Shown: positions 32,471 through 42,746 of the stretch, piece by piece
How the letters are laid out: each line of letters starts with the position of its first letter
Position numbering within the stretch: the stretch's first letter is position 1
Assembly (NCBI GenBank): GCA_030062745.1
Contig: CP099849.1
Span: 27,014,024-27,078,023, forward strand
Length of the DNA stretch: 64,000 nucleotides
Origin: Capitulum mitella
Lineage: Eukaryota; Arthropoda; Thecostraca; Pollicipedomorpha; Pollicipedidae
Reading direction: 5' to 3'
The notes under the pieces: generated by a model
What the model saw: only the letters and a program-made list of their open reading frames with translations
Told to the model about the DNA's origin: nothing
The model's database searches: none
Made by a program: the position numbers and the translations under genes

Positions 32471-33420
32471 TGGGGACAAAGCCAGCTTTGTCTTTGACTT
32501 TGGCTTTGCCAAGCCGTGTTTTCCGTACATTTGCTTTAACTTTGGCCATGTGCCATTTTCAGTGATTGGTTTCAGCTTCTGCTTTGGCTTTGTGCCATTT
32601 TTAAAGTTGGCCTTAGCTGTGGCTTGGGTTTCATGAGATTCCCAACTGTGAGATTTGGCTTCAGCTTTGGCTTCCCACAGTTTTTGGCTGTTGGCTTTGT
32701 CTTTGGAAGTTTTATTCTGCTGGTTTTGACTCTGGTTTTATAATCTTTCCATTGCAGTAGGACTGTTTAATAAGACCAGTCCTCTCACATTCCTCAAAGT
32801 GTAGGTGCTGGGCTGTGCATTTGCACATAGTATGAATGCCAGATGTATCCTCCACTGGTATTGTTGTTGCCCCTTGATGTCCAGGCAATGATGTCTGGAC
32901 ATCAAGGGGCATAGGCAGTTTGGTAGAGGTTAATGGCAGAGTTTTGAAATGGCTAAATAGCATAATTTAATGGCAAAATTCTATTTGACCAATTGTTGTT
33001 GTATGTTGGACTCAAGCTTCAGGGGAGAAAAGGGAATAAGTAAGCTAACTAACCTCCTTTGGTTTTCAGGATTAGGGAACACAGAGTAATGGTAATTCTC
33101 ACAACTTATCTCATACCCTTTTTGCCTGCATAGGACAACAGTTTTGGCTTCACGAAACAGCTTTGAACACTTGATTCTGCTTTGGCTTTGTGGTCTTAAA
33201 CTGCTAGTTTCGGCCTAGCGTTTGCGAGGCTCGAAGTCACTAGTTTAAAGTCACTGGCTTCAGCTTTTGCTTTGAGTTTTGAAACTTCAAAGCCACTGCC
33301 TCGGCTTCGGCTTCGCGTTTCCGAACGTCAAAGCCACCGATTTCCGCTTTGCCTTCGGCTTTTTGTCATCGTTGTGTCTTCGGATTCGGCTTCGAAGCCA
33401 GAAGCCTGGCTTCGTCCCCA
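32471..33420. mobile_element. Element with inverted ends made of TTTGGCTT-type repeats
   Basis: Left end TGGGGACAAAGCCA and right end TGGCTTCGTCCCCA are inverted repeats with one mismatch, extending outward with further matches (ACAG-AT against the reverse complement of AT-CTGTT). Near both ends the interior is a degenerate array of GGCTTTGG/GGCTTCGG words. No reading frame. Class not determined; target duplication not clear. Confidence 0.55.
32869..32910. repeat. Perfect 16-bp stem, 10-nt loop hairpin
   Basis: GCCCCTTGATGTCCAG at 32869-32884 is exactly reversed at 32895-32910, loop 32885-32894. It lies inside the TTTGGCTT-repeat element and is probably the ends of a small inserted element rather than a host RNA. 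Confidence 0.85.
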
Positions 33421-34141
33421 TACCTGTTCGGCAAAATGACTGCACCATTTATTCTTTGAATTGCCCTGTTTCAAAAGTCCTTTGAATTGTCCTGTGTGTT
33501 TGTGTCATTGGGGCTTGATGTTGCTCTTACTACTGGGTAATATGTCACCTGTTTTGAATGACCCTGTTGATGCCTGCTGCTCATTGCACATTAGCTGAGC
33601 ATGAGACCGCTGAGCAGTAATGGTGGACTAAAATGGTAAGATGGTCAGTCATGTTTGTCAGTAAAATCCTGCCTCTTTATAGTTAATGGTTTTGATAGCT
33701 GTTTTCGACAGCCAGAATTTATCTGAGTGTGGCTGTGATTCATTTTAGGCTGGGGACAAACAGGTCCATTGGATATGACCTGCAGTAAGTTTAAGTCCTG
33801 AATGGATGCTGGTATTTGACCTAAGACCTTTGTGCTGCTGGATCATGGAGCCATATTTTGGAGATGCATGACATGATAACGATCGTCCATGTGTCAGGGG
33901 AAAAATTATATCATATATGGCTACACTTGGTGCTTAAATCTGGGTTTGATGGGGCTTGGCCAAACATTCTGTTAAATGCATTGTGGAATGTAAGCACATT
34001 TGCACTGTAATCACATGCAATATTGTGTGTAGGGTCCAGGCACAAATTGACAGGACTGAACAAATTTTGTTTTCCTTCAGCAGGCAGAAACGTCTTGCTC
34101 CACCTGCAGCCAGTCATTGCGTCGCCTGGATGTGACCAGAG

Positions 34142-34327
34142 ATGGCATCTGCTCTTTTCTGGCCATGCATGAGGCGGCCCATGCTGGTGTTGCTGTTCTG
34201 CTTGACGGCCATTGCCAGCTTCATCCTGGGCGTTTGCATCAGCGTGGTCATCATGGAGCCCGACCGGTCCGCGCTGACGGCCTCAGCAAGCCAGCTGAAA
34301 GCATCACCAGATGGCCCAGAGTACAAG
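34142..34327 (+). CDS. B3GALT6: B3GALT6 exon 1 (membrane anchor)
   Basis: 62 codons from ATG to GPEYK, donor gtattt, phase 0. It supplies the signal anchor that the exon 2 frame lacks. Confidence 0.75.
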
Positions 34328-35463
34328 GTATTTCCAGAGTTCGTTGTAGTGGGGAATAATTGGATTGCTGTGATAAACAGCGCAACTCCTAAGGTGTACA
34401 GGTTTACATGATGGTGAGATACAGAAATGGTAATGATCATTAGGGTCACATTGCTGCAGTTTGTGCGGCCAGTACTTGGTCATTTCATCTAGAAAGGTAT
34501 CTGATGACGTTTCTGCTACATTTTCCACCGTTTGTTCGCCATTTCCATTTGGGCACTGCCATAAGAGAGGAACAGAGTAGCCAGGATAAAGAGAGAAACA
34601 GCAGCGTTCCGAAACCATTCCGCTCACCTCGGCATGGTGGCCGCCAGATGGCAGTGCTCGTCCTGACGGCGCCCGACAACACGGAGCGGCGCGGCGCCCT
34701 GCGCGCCACCTGGCTGCGGCCGCGCCAGGGCAGCCCGCCGCCGGCGCGGCACTGGTTCGTGCTGGGCCGCGAGGGTCTGCCGGCCGAGCAGCTGTCGCGG
34801 CTCGAGGCCGAGCAGGCGCGCCACGGCGACCTCCTGCTGCTGCCCGGCGTGCCCGACGCCTACGTCCAGCTGACGGACAAGGTGCTGGCCGGCCTCGTCT
34901 GGCTGGCGGAGCACGTGCGCTTCCGGTACGTGCTCAAGTGCGACGACGACACGTTCGTGCGGCTGGGCCCGCTGCTGGACGAGCTGGCGCGGGCGCCGCC
35001 CGACCGCTTCTATCTGGGCTTCTTCAACGGCCTGGCCCGCCCGAAGCGCGAGGGCAAGTGGGCAGAGCGCGCCTGGGACCTGTGCGACACGTACCTGCCG
35101 TACGCGCTGGGCGGCGGCTACGTGCTGTCGGCCGACCTGGTGGAGTACCTGGCCGCCAGCGCTCCGCTCCTGCGCCGCTTCAGGAACGAGGACGTGTCGG
35201 TGGGCACCTGGCTGGCGCCGCTGGCCGTCACGCGCCGCCACGACCCGCGGTTCGATACCGAGTTCATGTCGCGCGGCTGCGACAACCGCTACCTGGTGAC
35301 GCACAAGCAGAGCGCCGCGCAGATGCTGGAGAAGCAGCGGACGCTGGAGCGGCGCGGGGTTCTCTGCGACAAGGAACATCGCGTGAGGAGGTCGTATCAT
35401 TACAACTGGAGCGTGCCGCCGTCCAAGTGCTGCGCGCGCACCGACGACCGGTCCGTGCCCTGA
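34142..35463 (+). CDS. B3GALT6: Beta-1,3-galactosyltransferase 6 homologue
   Basis: Golgi type II enzyme of glycosyltransferase family 31. B3GALT6 adds the second galactose of the tetrasaccharide that links heparan and chondroitin chains to proteoglycan cores. Exon 1 (34142-34327) carries a short cytoplasmic head and one membrane anchor (MLVLLFCLTAIASFILGVCI). Exon 2 (34585-35463) carries the whole lumenal domain. The encoded 354 residues compare with 329 in human. Seen are LVLTAPDNTERRGALRATWL, the metal-binding CDDDTFVRLG, DLCDTYLPYALGGGYVLSAD, the family EDVSVG motif, DPRFDTEFMSRGC, YLVTHKQS and a terminal NWSVPPSKCC. Kozak context is good (purine at -3, G at +4); an in-frame ATG at 34169 is a second possible start. 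Donor AAG-gtattt is firm; the acceptor at 34584 is chosen by phase and is less sure. The human gene is intronless, so this intron is a difference. Confidence 0.93.
34585..35463 (+). CDS. B3GALT6: B3GALT6 exon 2 (catalytic domain)
   Basis: Very GC-rich at third positions. Acceptor at GTAGCCAG keeps phase; the coding homology is firm from about 34650 to the TGA at 35461-35463. Confidence 0.93.
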   Translation, partial: DKERNSSVPKPFRSPRHGGRQMAVLVLTAPDNTERRGALRATWLRPRQGSPPPARHWFVLGREGLPAEQLSRLEAEQARHGDLLLLPGVPDAYVQLTDKVLAGLVWLAEHVRFRYVLKCDDDTFVRLGPLLDELARAPPDRFYLGFFNGLARPKREGKWAERAWDLCDTYLPYALGGGYVLSADLVEYLAASAPLLRRFRNEDVSVGTWLAPLAVTRRHDPRFDTEFMSRGCDNRYLVTHKQSAAQMLEKQRTLERRGVLCDKEHRVRRSYHYNWSVPPSKCCARTDDRSVP

Positions 35464-36259
35464 GCCGGCGCCGGCTGCGCCCGGCCTCAGCCACGCCCTG
35501 TGATGACGGAGTCAGCTGGTGGCGTGGGCGGGCAGTCACTGAGGGGGCGGCAGGGGCGGCTGCGGTATTGTGCTGCCCTCCCCCCCCCGCCCCCGTCCGA
35601 ACTGACGGACGGGTTGTACTCTGGTTTCGCGGCATGTACGACTGAGACGGCAGTCTTACTCGATTCGGTTGTGAACTAATTTCGACTTGTCTGATCTTGA
35701 GCCTGTGATGTGCCCCATATATAGTAGAACATTTAAGGTTTTTTTCGGTTTGACTGGATTTGTGCCATTTGACGGATCCCTCTGAGAAGATGCATTTAGT
35801 ATCCGTCTTTTACCGGGCATTACATTGTTACAATGATGTATTATTTAATGGTTTGTGGTTCCTCAATGGCTCATCAAGAATAGTAGCACATCAAGGATGT
35901 TGGAGTGGTCAAGATAAATGCAGTGATGTGTTTTTAGTGTAGCTGGGGACCATAGGCTTCAATCAGATTCATTGCACCAGGGTTGTCCTTGTGTGTGTGT
36001 TGCTGAGCACCCCCTTTAGTGTTGGTTTCCGTCCCAGTGGTTTGACTTTTACTTGGCATTGCGGAGCAACGCCATCCAGTAAACTGGTGTTCCCTACTTT
36101 AATCACTGCATGTGCTGTCGCACTCCCCAGCCAGCGTAATTTACAACCCGTGTTTTCGTGGCATTTTAGTTGACCTCTCGTGTTTTACCCTTTGCAAAGT
36201 CTTCACAAACCTATGTTGCAGGTGCTTGTGACTTCGTGCCGCAAAGAATCTCCGTGCAT

Positions 36260-36265
36260 AATAAA
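36260..36265 (+). terminator. Candidate polyadenylation signal of B3GALT6
   Basis: The first AATAAA I see downstream of the stop, giving a 3' UTR of about 0.8 kb. No downstream element was checked. Confidence 0.4.
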
Positions 36266-38080
36266 CTTCGACGTGTTTTGCCTGAATGTACCGAGATTTA
36301 AATGTTCTCACGTGGGTCCTGTGGATCACTGTGATATCCATCAAATATATGTAAAATCCACGCTGATCTTTACATTCGGAGTGTAACGTCCAAGAAGAGC
36401 TATTCCAGCTGGTGTCGGAGGACGCGATTGTCCGTCTCTGGTGACTGCCGTATATGCATAGCAAATACGCACATAATGCGTCCGTACTAGAGGAACTGGG
36501 CTGTCGCGTTAATGACGAGACATGACACAGAGACATCGTCCTTGTCCGTCGCCCGGAGCACCCACCAATTTCTGCTGGGTGCTCTCACGAACTTCAACTC
36601 CCCCGGGGCTGCCTCACCTCGCGGACCGCTGGGACCTGACACCAGGCCAATGGGCTCCCGCTGGTCCGGGCGGAACTGGCCAGGCGGTCGTTACTGTGCC
36701 GCGAGGCGGCGGCTGGGAGTAAGCCGACCCGCGACGGTACTGATCCCGCCAACCTGTCGTCTGGTGAAGCCTTTCTCGTGACGATCATCGCGTCTTTAGC
36801 GCTGAGTGATGTGTTTCATCGCCGACGGAATGCAGTGGCAGCTGCGATTTGTCCACTGTCCATTTTATAGGCGCAACATGCGTCCTTGGGCAATGCACCT
36901 TCGACTGTATCAGTGCCAAGGATGTCGGTAATATTATCGTGGAAGGCCCCAATAGTTAAGTTCACGGGATCACGCTCAGTTTCCACGCTGGAGAATGGCA
37001 TACTGCCCTTTTCGGTAATCAGTCGGTAAAAGCAATAAAAAGTGTCGCTGAGAACGGTTGAATAGCTCTTGAGAAAAAAGCAGCATTCTTCATGTTTTGT
37101 ATTTTATCTCGGTCATGGGTGAAAGAGCCCACAGTGTTGATTGTGCGGTCGGTGGTTAATAAGGTAATGGTTCCTCACTGGCACGCTGCGTTTAGGGAGA
37201 AAGGTTTCCTCAAGCTACCGATAGTTTCCGTCTGCGGTCACACTGACTTCCTCTACTCTCATGGTGTAACCGGTCTACAAATGGCTGAATTTGGACAATA
37301 GACCCAGGGTCAGAGGTCGACCCTGGTCTGAACAGAGACAGAGACATGGACAGGCACTTAAACGGCTATTATTTCGCAAAAATTGGCCTGAAGGTACCCG
37401 ACTCGGAAACTTGTCGACAGGCCATTACAGTCCCATTTCATATTTTTTATACATGAGGAAATTCAGGACGCCAAGCCTCAAGATATGATTTGGTTGGAAA
37501 GACGTAAACGACGTGTTAGCTGATGCTGCTTGCTGCAAGGCTGATCTGCCGTGAAATTTCGCACGTGACCCATTTAAATCTCGTATGCATGACGGGCTCA
37601 GGAATCGCGCGGCGTATCCACAGGGTGTGGATACCGGTATAGTCGATAACCCGCCTGGATGACGGGATTGGTGCATAAAGGAATCCGCTGAGTATCCGGG
37701 GGCCAACGGTACTTTATTAGAGCCGCTCTGACACGGTGGCAGCGGACGTTCAGCGTTAGCATCCGCAGTGAAGCTGTGCCGGCGAGGGAAGGCGTGGGCT
37801 CTGGGGCCGTATGACGGGCGATGACCGCAGCCTGTCCCGCCCCGCGTCACCGTCCGGTGACGCTCGTGCCTGCCGAGTCCCCGGCCGGCAGCGTGGTGTG
37901 ACGGAGCCGACGCTTCAGAGATAACACGGTGAGACCGCCGGGAAAATGAAAGCTCGACCAGACACAGCCGGCGGGCTGGCGGCGACAGACTGCGCCCGAG
38001 CGAGCCGTCAGCGCTGCGGGCTCGCCGCTGCTGTGCCGGGACGTGGGCGCGGGCCGCCGGCAGTCTCGGCCTCGGGCGGC
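36266..38080. other. Intergenic, no recognised gene
   Basis: GC-rich patches at 36540-36790 and 37640-38060 contain open frames but no recognisable family or splice-bounded exon. Confidence 0.35.
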
Positions 38081-38084
38081 GGTG

Positions 38085-38790
38085 CTTTGAGACGGAGGGC
38101 GGCGGTGTGGGACGGAGGGCGGTGTGATGGGACGGAGGGCGGTGTGATGGGACGGAGGGAGGTGCTGCGGGACAAAGGGCGGCGTGATGGGAAGGAGGGC
38201 GGCCCGGTGGGAGGGAGGGCGGCGTGATGGGACGGAGGACGGTGTGATGGGACGAAGAGCGCCGCTGTGGGACCGAAAGCGCCGCTGTGGGATGGAGGGC
38301 GCCGCTGTGGGACGGAGGGCGGCGCTGTGGGACCGGAAGCGTCGCTGTGGGACGGAGGGCGTCGCTGTGGGGCGGAGGGCGTCGCTGTGGGACGGAGGGC
38401 GTCGCTGTGGGATGGAGGGCGCCGCTGTGGGACGGAGGGCGTCGCTGTGGGACGGAGGGCGTCGCTGTGGGACCGAAAGCGTCGCTGTGGGATGGAGGGC
38501 GTCGCTGTGGGACGGAGGGCGGCGCTGTGGGACAGAGGGCGCCGCTGTGGGACGGAGGGCGGCGGTGTGGGACGGAGGGCTGTGTGATGGGACGGAGGGC
38601 GGTGTGATGGGAATGAGGGAGGTGCTGCGGGACAGAGGGCGGCGTGATGGGACGGAGGGCGGTGTGATGGGAAGGAGGGCGGTGCTGCGGGACAGAGGGC
38701 GGTGTGATGGGACGGAGGGCGGCCCGGTGGGAGGGAGGGCGTCGCTGTGGGACGGAGGGCGCCGCTGTGGGACGGAGGGCGGCGCGGTGC
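38085..38790. repeat. 20-bp minisatellite, about 35 copies
   Basis: Units such as GTCGCTGTGGGACGGAGGGC with GTGTGATGGG and GTGCTGCGGG variants. The 20-bp unit reads as a 20-residue period in every frame, and with no stop codon in it all six frames stay open, so long frames of up to 400 codons on both strands are artefacts. Confidence 0.96.
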
Positions 38791-38984
38791 GCTGCAGGTC
38801 GTTAGCCGGGCCCGCAGCTGCCGCGGCGTCATCGTTGCCGGCGCTCCGGCGGCCTGTGACGGCCGCGACGGCGGCACGACACGGCCATTGTCGGCGCGCC
38901 GGCCGCCCGGCCGCTGCTCGGCGCCGGGGAACGGACCACTTCCGGGCACCGGCGGCGCACGGTCGGCGCCCGGCAACGGCATCA

Positions 38985-39380
38985 TCCCACCCTGACAACG
39001 GCAACGTCCCTCCCTGACCACGGCAACATCTCCCTGAAAACAACATCCCCCTCTGACAAGGACAACATCTCTAACAACGGCAACTCCCGCATCCCGACAA
39101 CGCCAAGACCCCTCCCTCACAACGGCAACATCCGTCCCTGACAACGGCAACATCCCTCCCTGACAATGATAACATACTTCCCTGACAACGGTAACATCTC
39201 TCCCTGACGACAACATCCATCCCTTACAACGACAACATCCCCCCGCAACGGCAAGATCCCCCCTGACAACAACGTCCCTCCCCGACAATGGCAACATCCC
39301 GCCCTGACAACGGCAACATCCCGCCCTGACAACGACAGTGTCCCGCTCTCACGACGGCATCATCCCACCCTCACAATGGC
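38985..39380. repeat. Degenerate GACAACGGCAACATC array
   Basis: About 16 units of roughly 20-24 bp, GACAACGGCAACATCCCTCC and relatives, directly following the 20-bp array. Confidence 0.85.
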
Positions 39381-39609
39381 AGCATCACACGTATTCCAAG
39401 CTACAAATTTGCCCATCTCTCTTAGTCTGAATTTCGCCGAACGTTCATGTCATTCACAGCTTAAATCGCACGTCCACCGTGCCGCCTCATTGTCTGTGAA
39501 AGGCGTATTCGTCTGACTGACCCCCTGTCCTCTGACGTGTGGCTAGATTGGAAACACATTTGATAATTGTCGATCGGCGTATATCTACTGAATTTTTTGA
39601 CCTGGTTAG

Positions 39610-39765
39610 CAGGGGTGCCAATTTCTGTAAATGATTGGGGGGGGGGGGCGAGCCGAGGGCCCGACAACCTAACCTCTCCTAAATGTGGGTTTCTTTACTG
39701 ATTTAGCTGGCTTTTATTTTGACCAACGGAGCTTTATAGCTTTTTTGTTACTATTTATGAAATGA
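39610..39765 (+). mobile_element. hAT-like small DNA transposon, second copy
   Basis: Starts CAGGGGTGCC, then ATTTCTGTAAATGA, a G run, CCGACAACCTAACCTC and a T-rich tail ending GTTACTATTTATGAA. Matches the inverted copy at 1-149. The right end is not defined. Confidence 0.5.
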
Positions 39766-39783
39766 AGAATTGCATTTATCCCC

Positions 39784-39795
39784 ATGTATATATAC

Positions 39796-39828
<33 letters not shown>

Positions 39829-39847
39829 TACATATATATACATATAA
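39784..39847. repeat. TA/CATA microsatellite
   Basis: TATATACA/TATG run directly after the element tail. Confidence 0.95.
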
Positions 39848-40254
39848 TTGGTAGAAAGGTAGGTAAATCGCTTTATATCCTTGACTTCCTCACTGTCTCT
39901 TATTTATTGCGGCTGTTCTTTTCGTTGCTATTACTCATTTCCCTCTTAAACCGGCCGAAGATATTGGGGAGCCCAAACCAACATCGTGCGGGCCCAGATA
40001 AACATTGGGAAGGCCAGAGTCCTCTCAAAGGAGTGCAAATCGACACCCCTGCTTCGACCGCCCGACACCTCGGCATTTTTATCAGACGAAAAAGGATCGC
40101 ATTGAGCGTGGAAAGCCACTTCGCACAGTACTCGCATCCAGCACAAAAGGCAGTTATTGGGATTAAGAAGACCGTTTCATCGGTTAGATGTGATATTTTT
40201 TGGCCATATTTATCAAAAGGCAGAAACATTGACATAAATAGATCCCTAGTTTTA

Positions 40255-40577
40255 GGGGCGGATCCAGCGTCTCCGTTGGGGGGGGGCAAACCAGAGTTTC
40301 CCGGGTCTAGATGGTAGGTCAGTGGAGCCACTGACAGGGAGTCGGGGAGTAGAAGACGCTGGCCGTGAGCTCGAAGCGTACACCTCAGCAGCTGGGTATA
40401 AGTGGTGAGTCATCGACCGGGTGGGTGGTGGAAGACGCTGGCCATAGGTTGAATTCGAAGTTCCAGCAATTTCAGACTCAAGTCGAATAGAAATACCCAT
40501 GTCTTTGAGGGGAAAGACCATTTGGTCCTCTAATCGCGGTTTGGGGGCCATGACCGAGATGGCCTCCTGGATCCACC
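40255..40577 (+). mobile_element. 333-bp-class hAT-type non-autonomous element, copy A
   Basis: Begins AGGGGCGGATCCAG and ends CTGGATCCACC; the body matches the reverse complement of 45022-45354 throughout (for example GTTGAATTCGAA and CCCATGTCTTTG blocks). Flanking duplication is not clean in this copy. Confidence 0.75.
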
Positions 40578-41699
40578 AGTTTATAGCTGCTGAGGAAGTG
40601 CTGTACTGCGTCAATGAGATGCGGTGACTACAACGCAGTAAGTATACCTAACACCAAAATCGCACAATCTTTCACACCACATTTTGCCATGTCTGACACC
40701 ATATTTCTTAGGATTGTCGGCTCAGATATTTCACCGAGCAAAACTTGAGTCACGGGCTCCCATTCCAATCATGGATGGAAGCAGATTTTTTTCTTCCTTT
40801 TTTAGTTCTTTCACTTCGGCGCAACTTCTGTCTATAAAGCAGCGCAGCGGCTATGTTAATATTTCGCAGAATTCGTTACAGCCGTCGCCCCACGCCTGCA
40901 TTCTTGGCTGCTACCCCGATGCCATGACTCTTAAGATTTCAGTGAACGGCACGCAGGCGGCCGAATATCGCAGCAAAATTGCCGCAAAAAATGCGATACC
41001 CAAATGTTCACTGAAGCACTTTCCGCGATATTTGCGGAGCTGGCGATGAGGTATTCTTCAGAGCACCAATTTGTAAAAGCTCTCCGCTGTCGCCCTGTTG
41101 TCTGTTTCCGTCTGGAGATGATTTTAAAGCGGCTAGCGGCTGTGTTTCGTTTGCTTGAGTTATCCGTTTCACCGTGACTATGTGTTCTGTTCTGCAAATG
41201 AGTTCCGATTTTAGCGTCACGGTAAACGGTAGATGCCGTCTGCATGTGAGATCAAACTGAGTCAGTATTTTAAATGAGCCAGCCCAAAAATCGGATTTGT
41301 CTTATCATGATGCTCAGTGTACTGGACGACGGAGACATGCAAACAATCCAAATCATTTCCGTTGTGCGGGATAGGGAGGATGTGATGCATGTGCAACTGC
41401 CCGACGTAGGGGGAGATTCAAAACTATCGCGTTTCACCCAAGATACTCAAAGTATGATGACACGTGGCAGGACTTACTACTTCAATGTTTGATACATCTC
41501 ACGCATTATTTCAAAAGGTTGTGTTACCCATGTTTCCATTTACCTCCCCGCAAGGTGGTTTAGTCCCTCCCAAGGTGGTCCGGTGGGTCACCCCTGTGGT
41601 CGCAGTGCCTGATTTCTTGACGAACTAACACCTGTTTTCCCATGCAGTCATTAGAGACCTAAGTCCGACCGCATAGTTCTGATTTCTGAGGACATGGGT

Positions 41700-42394
41700 C
41701 CAAATTCGAATAAGCCTCCGGAAAATCTCCCAGATTACACAAACGAGCGCCCGCACTACAAACAGAGCGGTCGGCCGAGCACGTCCCGTGACGTCACCGA
41801 GACCGGCCGGGCGAGGGCGTGTAACGTCCTTGACGGCCGTGGGGGGCCCGCAGCCGGTCAGCGGCCCACCTGGAACCACCTGCGGGCTGCGGGACCCAGC
41901 GCGGTCCCCGGGGACCGCAGCTCTGCCCCGCCGAGGCCCCGGCGGGCGCGGGTCGGGCCGGGGTCCCCGCCGGCTTAATATGGTGACGGCAGCGTAGCGG
42001 CGGCGACCCCGGCGGGCCTCGTGATGTCATAACGCGGCCAGGCGGCGTCCGGCCTCAGACGAGTACAGTCTCCGACAGCGGGTCGCACACCTGCGCCGGC
42101 CGCGACGCTCTGCCCGCCGGCCGTCAGGCGGTGTCGGGTCAGCAGCCTGCAGCCGCTGCCGTTGCCCGCTTGTCCGCCGCCACGTCGGCGTTCTCACATG
42201 CTTGGCGACCGCTTCGCGGACTTTTCGCCCATTTTTCTCGCATCCCTGATTCCGCCTGCGACACCAGAGCCCCTGGCGGCGCTGGCGGAAAGTGAAAGTA
42301 CCAGGTGCAGTGCAGAGCGCGGCGGCCGAGAGGCAGGGTGTGCGCGGGCGTGCCCGTGTGTGCGATCGAAGGTGCTCCGCGCCAAACCAGTGCC
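41700..42394 (+). promoter_or_regulatory. GC-rich promoter and 5' UTR region of jitterbug
   Basis: From about 41780 the sequence becomes CpG-rich up to the ATG at 42395. It contains a TGACGTCA palindrome (cAMP-response-element core) at 41789-41796. No TATA box is obvious. The transcription start is not determined. Confidence 0.5.
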
Positions 42395-42746
42395 ATGAGT
42401 GACGACGAGGACTACCGCATCAGCCAGAGCGGGCTGGTGGCGCGCAGCCCCGAGGGCCATGCGGCGCGCGGCATGCAAATCAAGGGCAACGAGGACGTCT
42501 GGATCGAAATTCAGGCGCACACCTTCAAGAACTGGGTCAACGAAAAGCTGGCCCCCTCCGGCCTGCAGGTGGACGATCTGGCCAACGACCTCTGCGACGG
42601 TGTCTGCCTCGTCACGCTGGTGGAGATCCTGCAGAAGAAGAAACTGCGCAAGATTTCTCGGCCAATGAACCAGCACCAATGGCTGGAGAACGTCGCCACG
42701 GCGCTGCGTGCCATCGAGCAGGACGGCATCAAACTAGTCAACATAG
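42395..42746 (+). CDS. jbug: jbug exon 1 (start, CH1 first part)
   Basis: Starts MSDDEDYRISQSGLVARSPE. The start is chosen because the upstream frame is GC-rich UTR-like sequence and this ATG directly precedes an acidic filamin-like head. Donor gtgagt. Confidence 0.93.

Noticed and set aside
34624-35400. 258-codon minus-strand frame opposite B3GALT6
   Set aside because: Antisense shadow of a GC-rich real exon; the sense frame has clear family motifs.
37847-39297. Very long overlapping reading frames (about 400 codons) on the minus strand
   Set aside because: They run through a 20-bp array in which all six frames are open, so their length reflects unit length and lack of stops, not coding.
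42194-42679. 161-codon minus-strand frame over the jbug start
   Set aside because: Antisense to the CH1 exon, which has strong homology.
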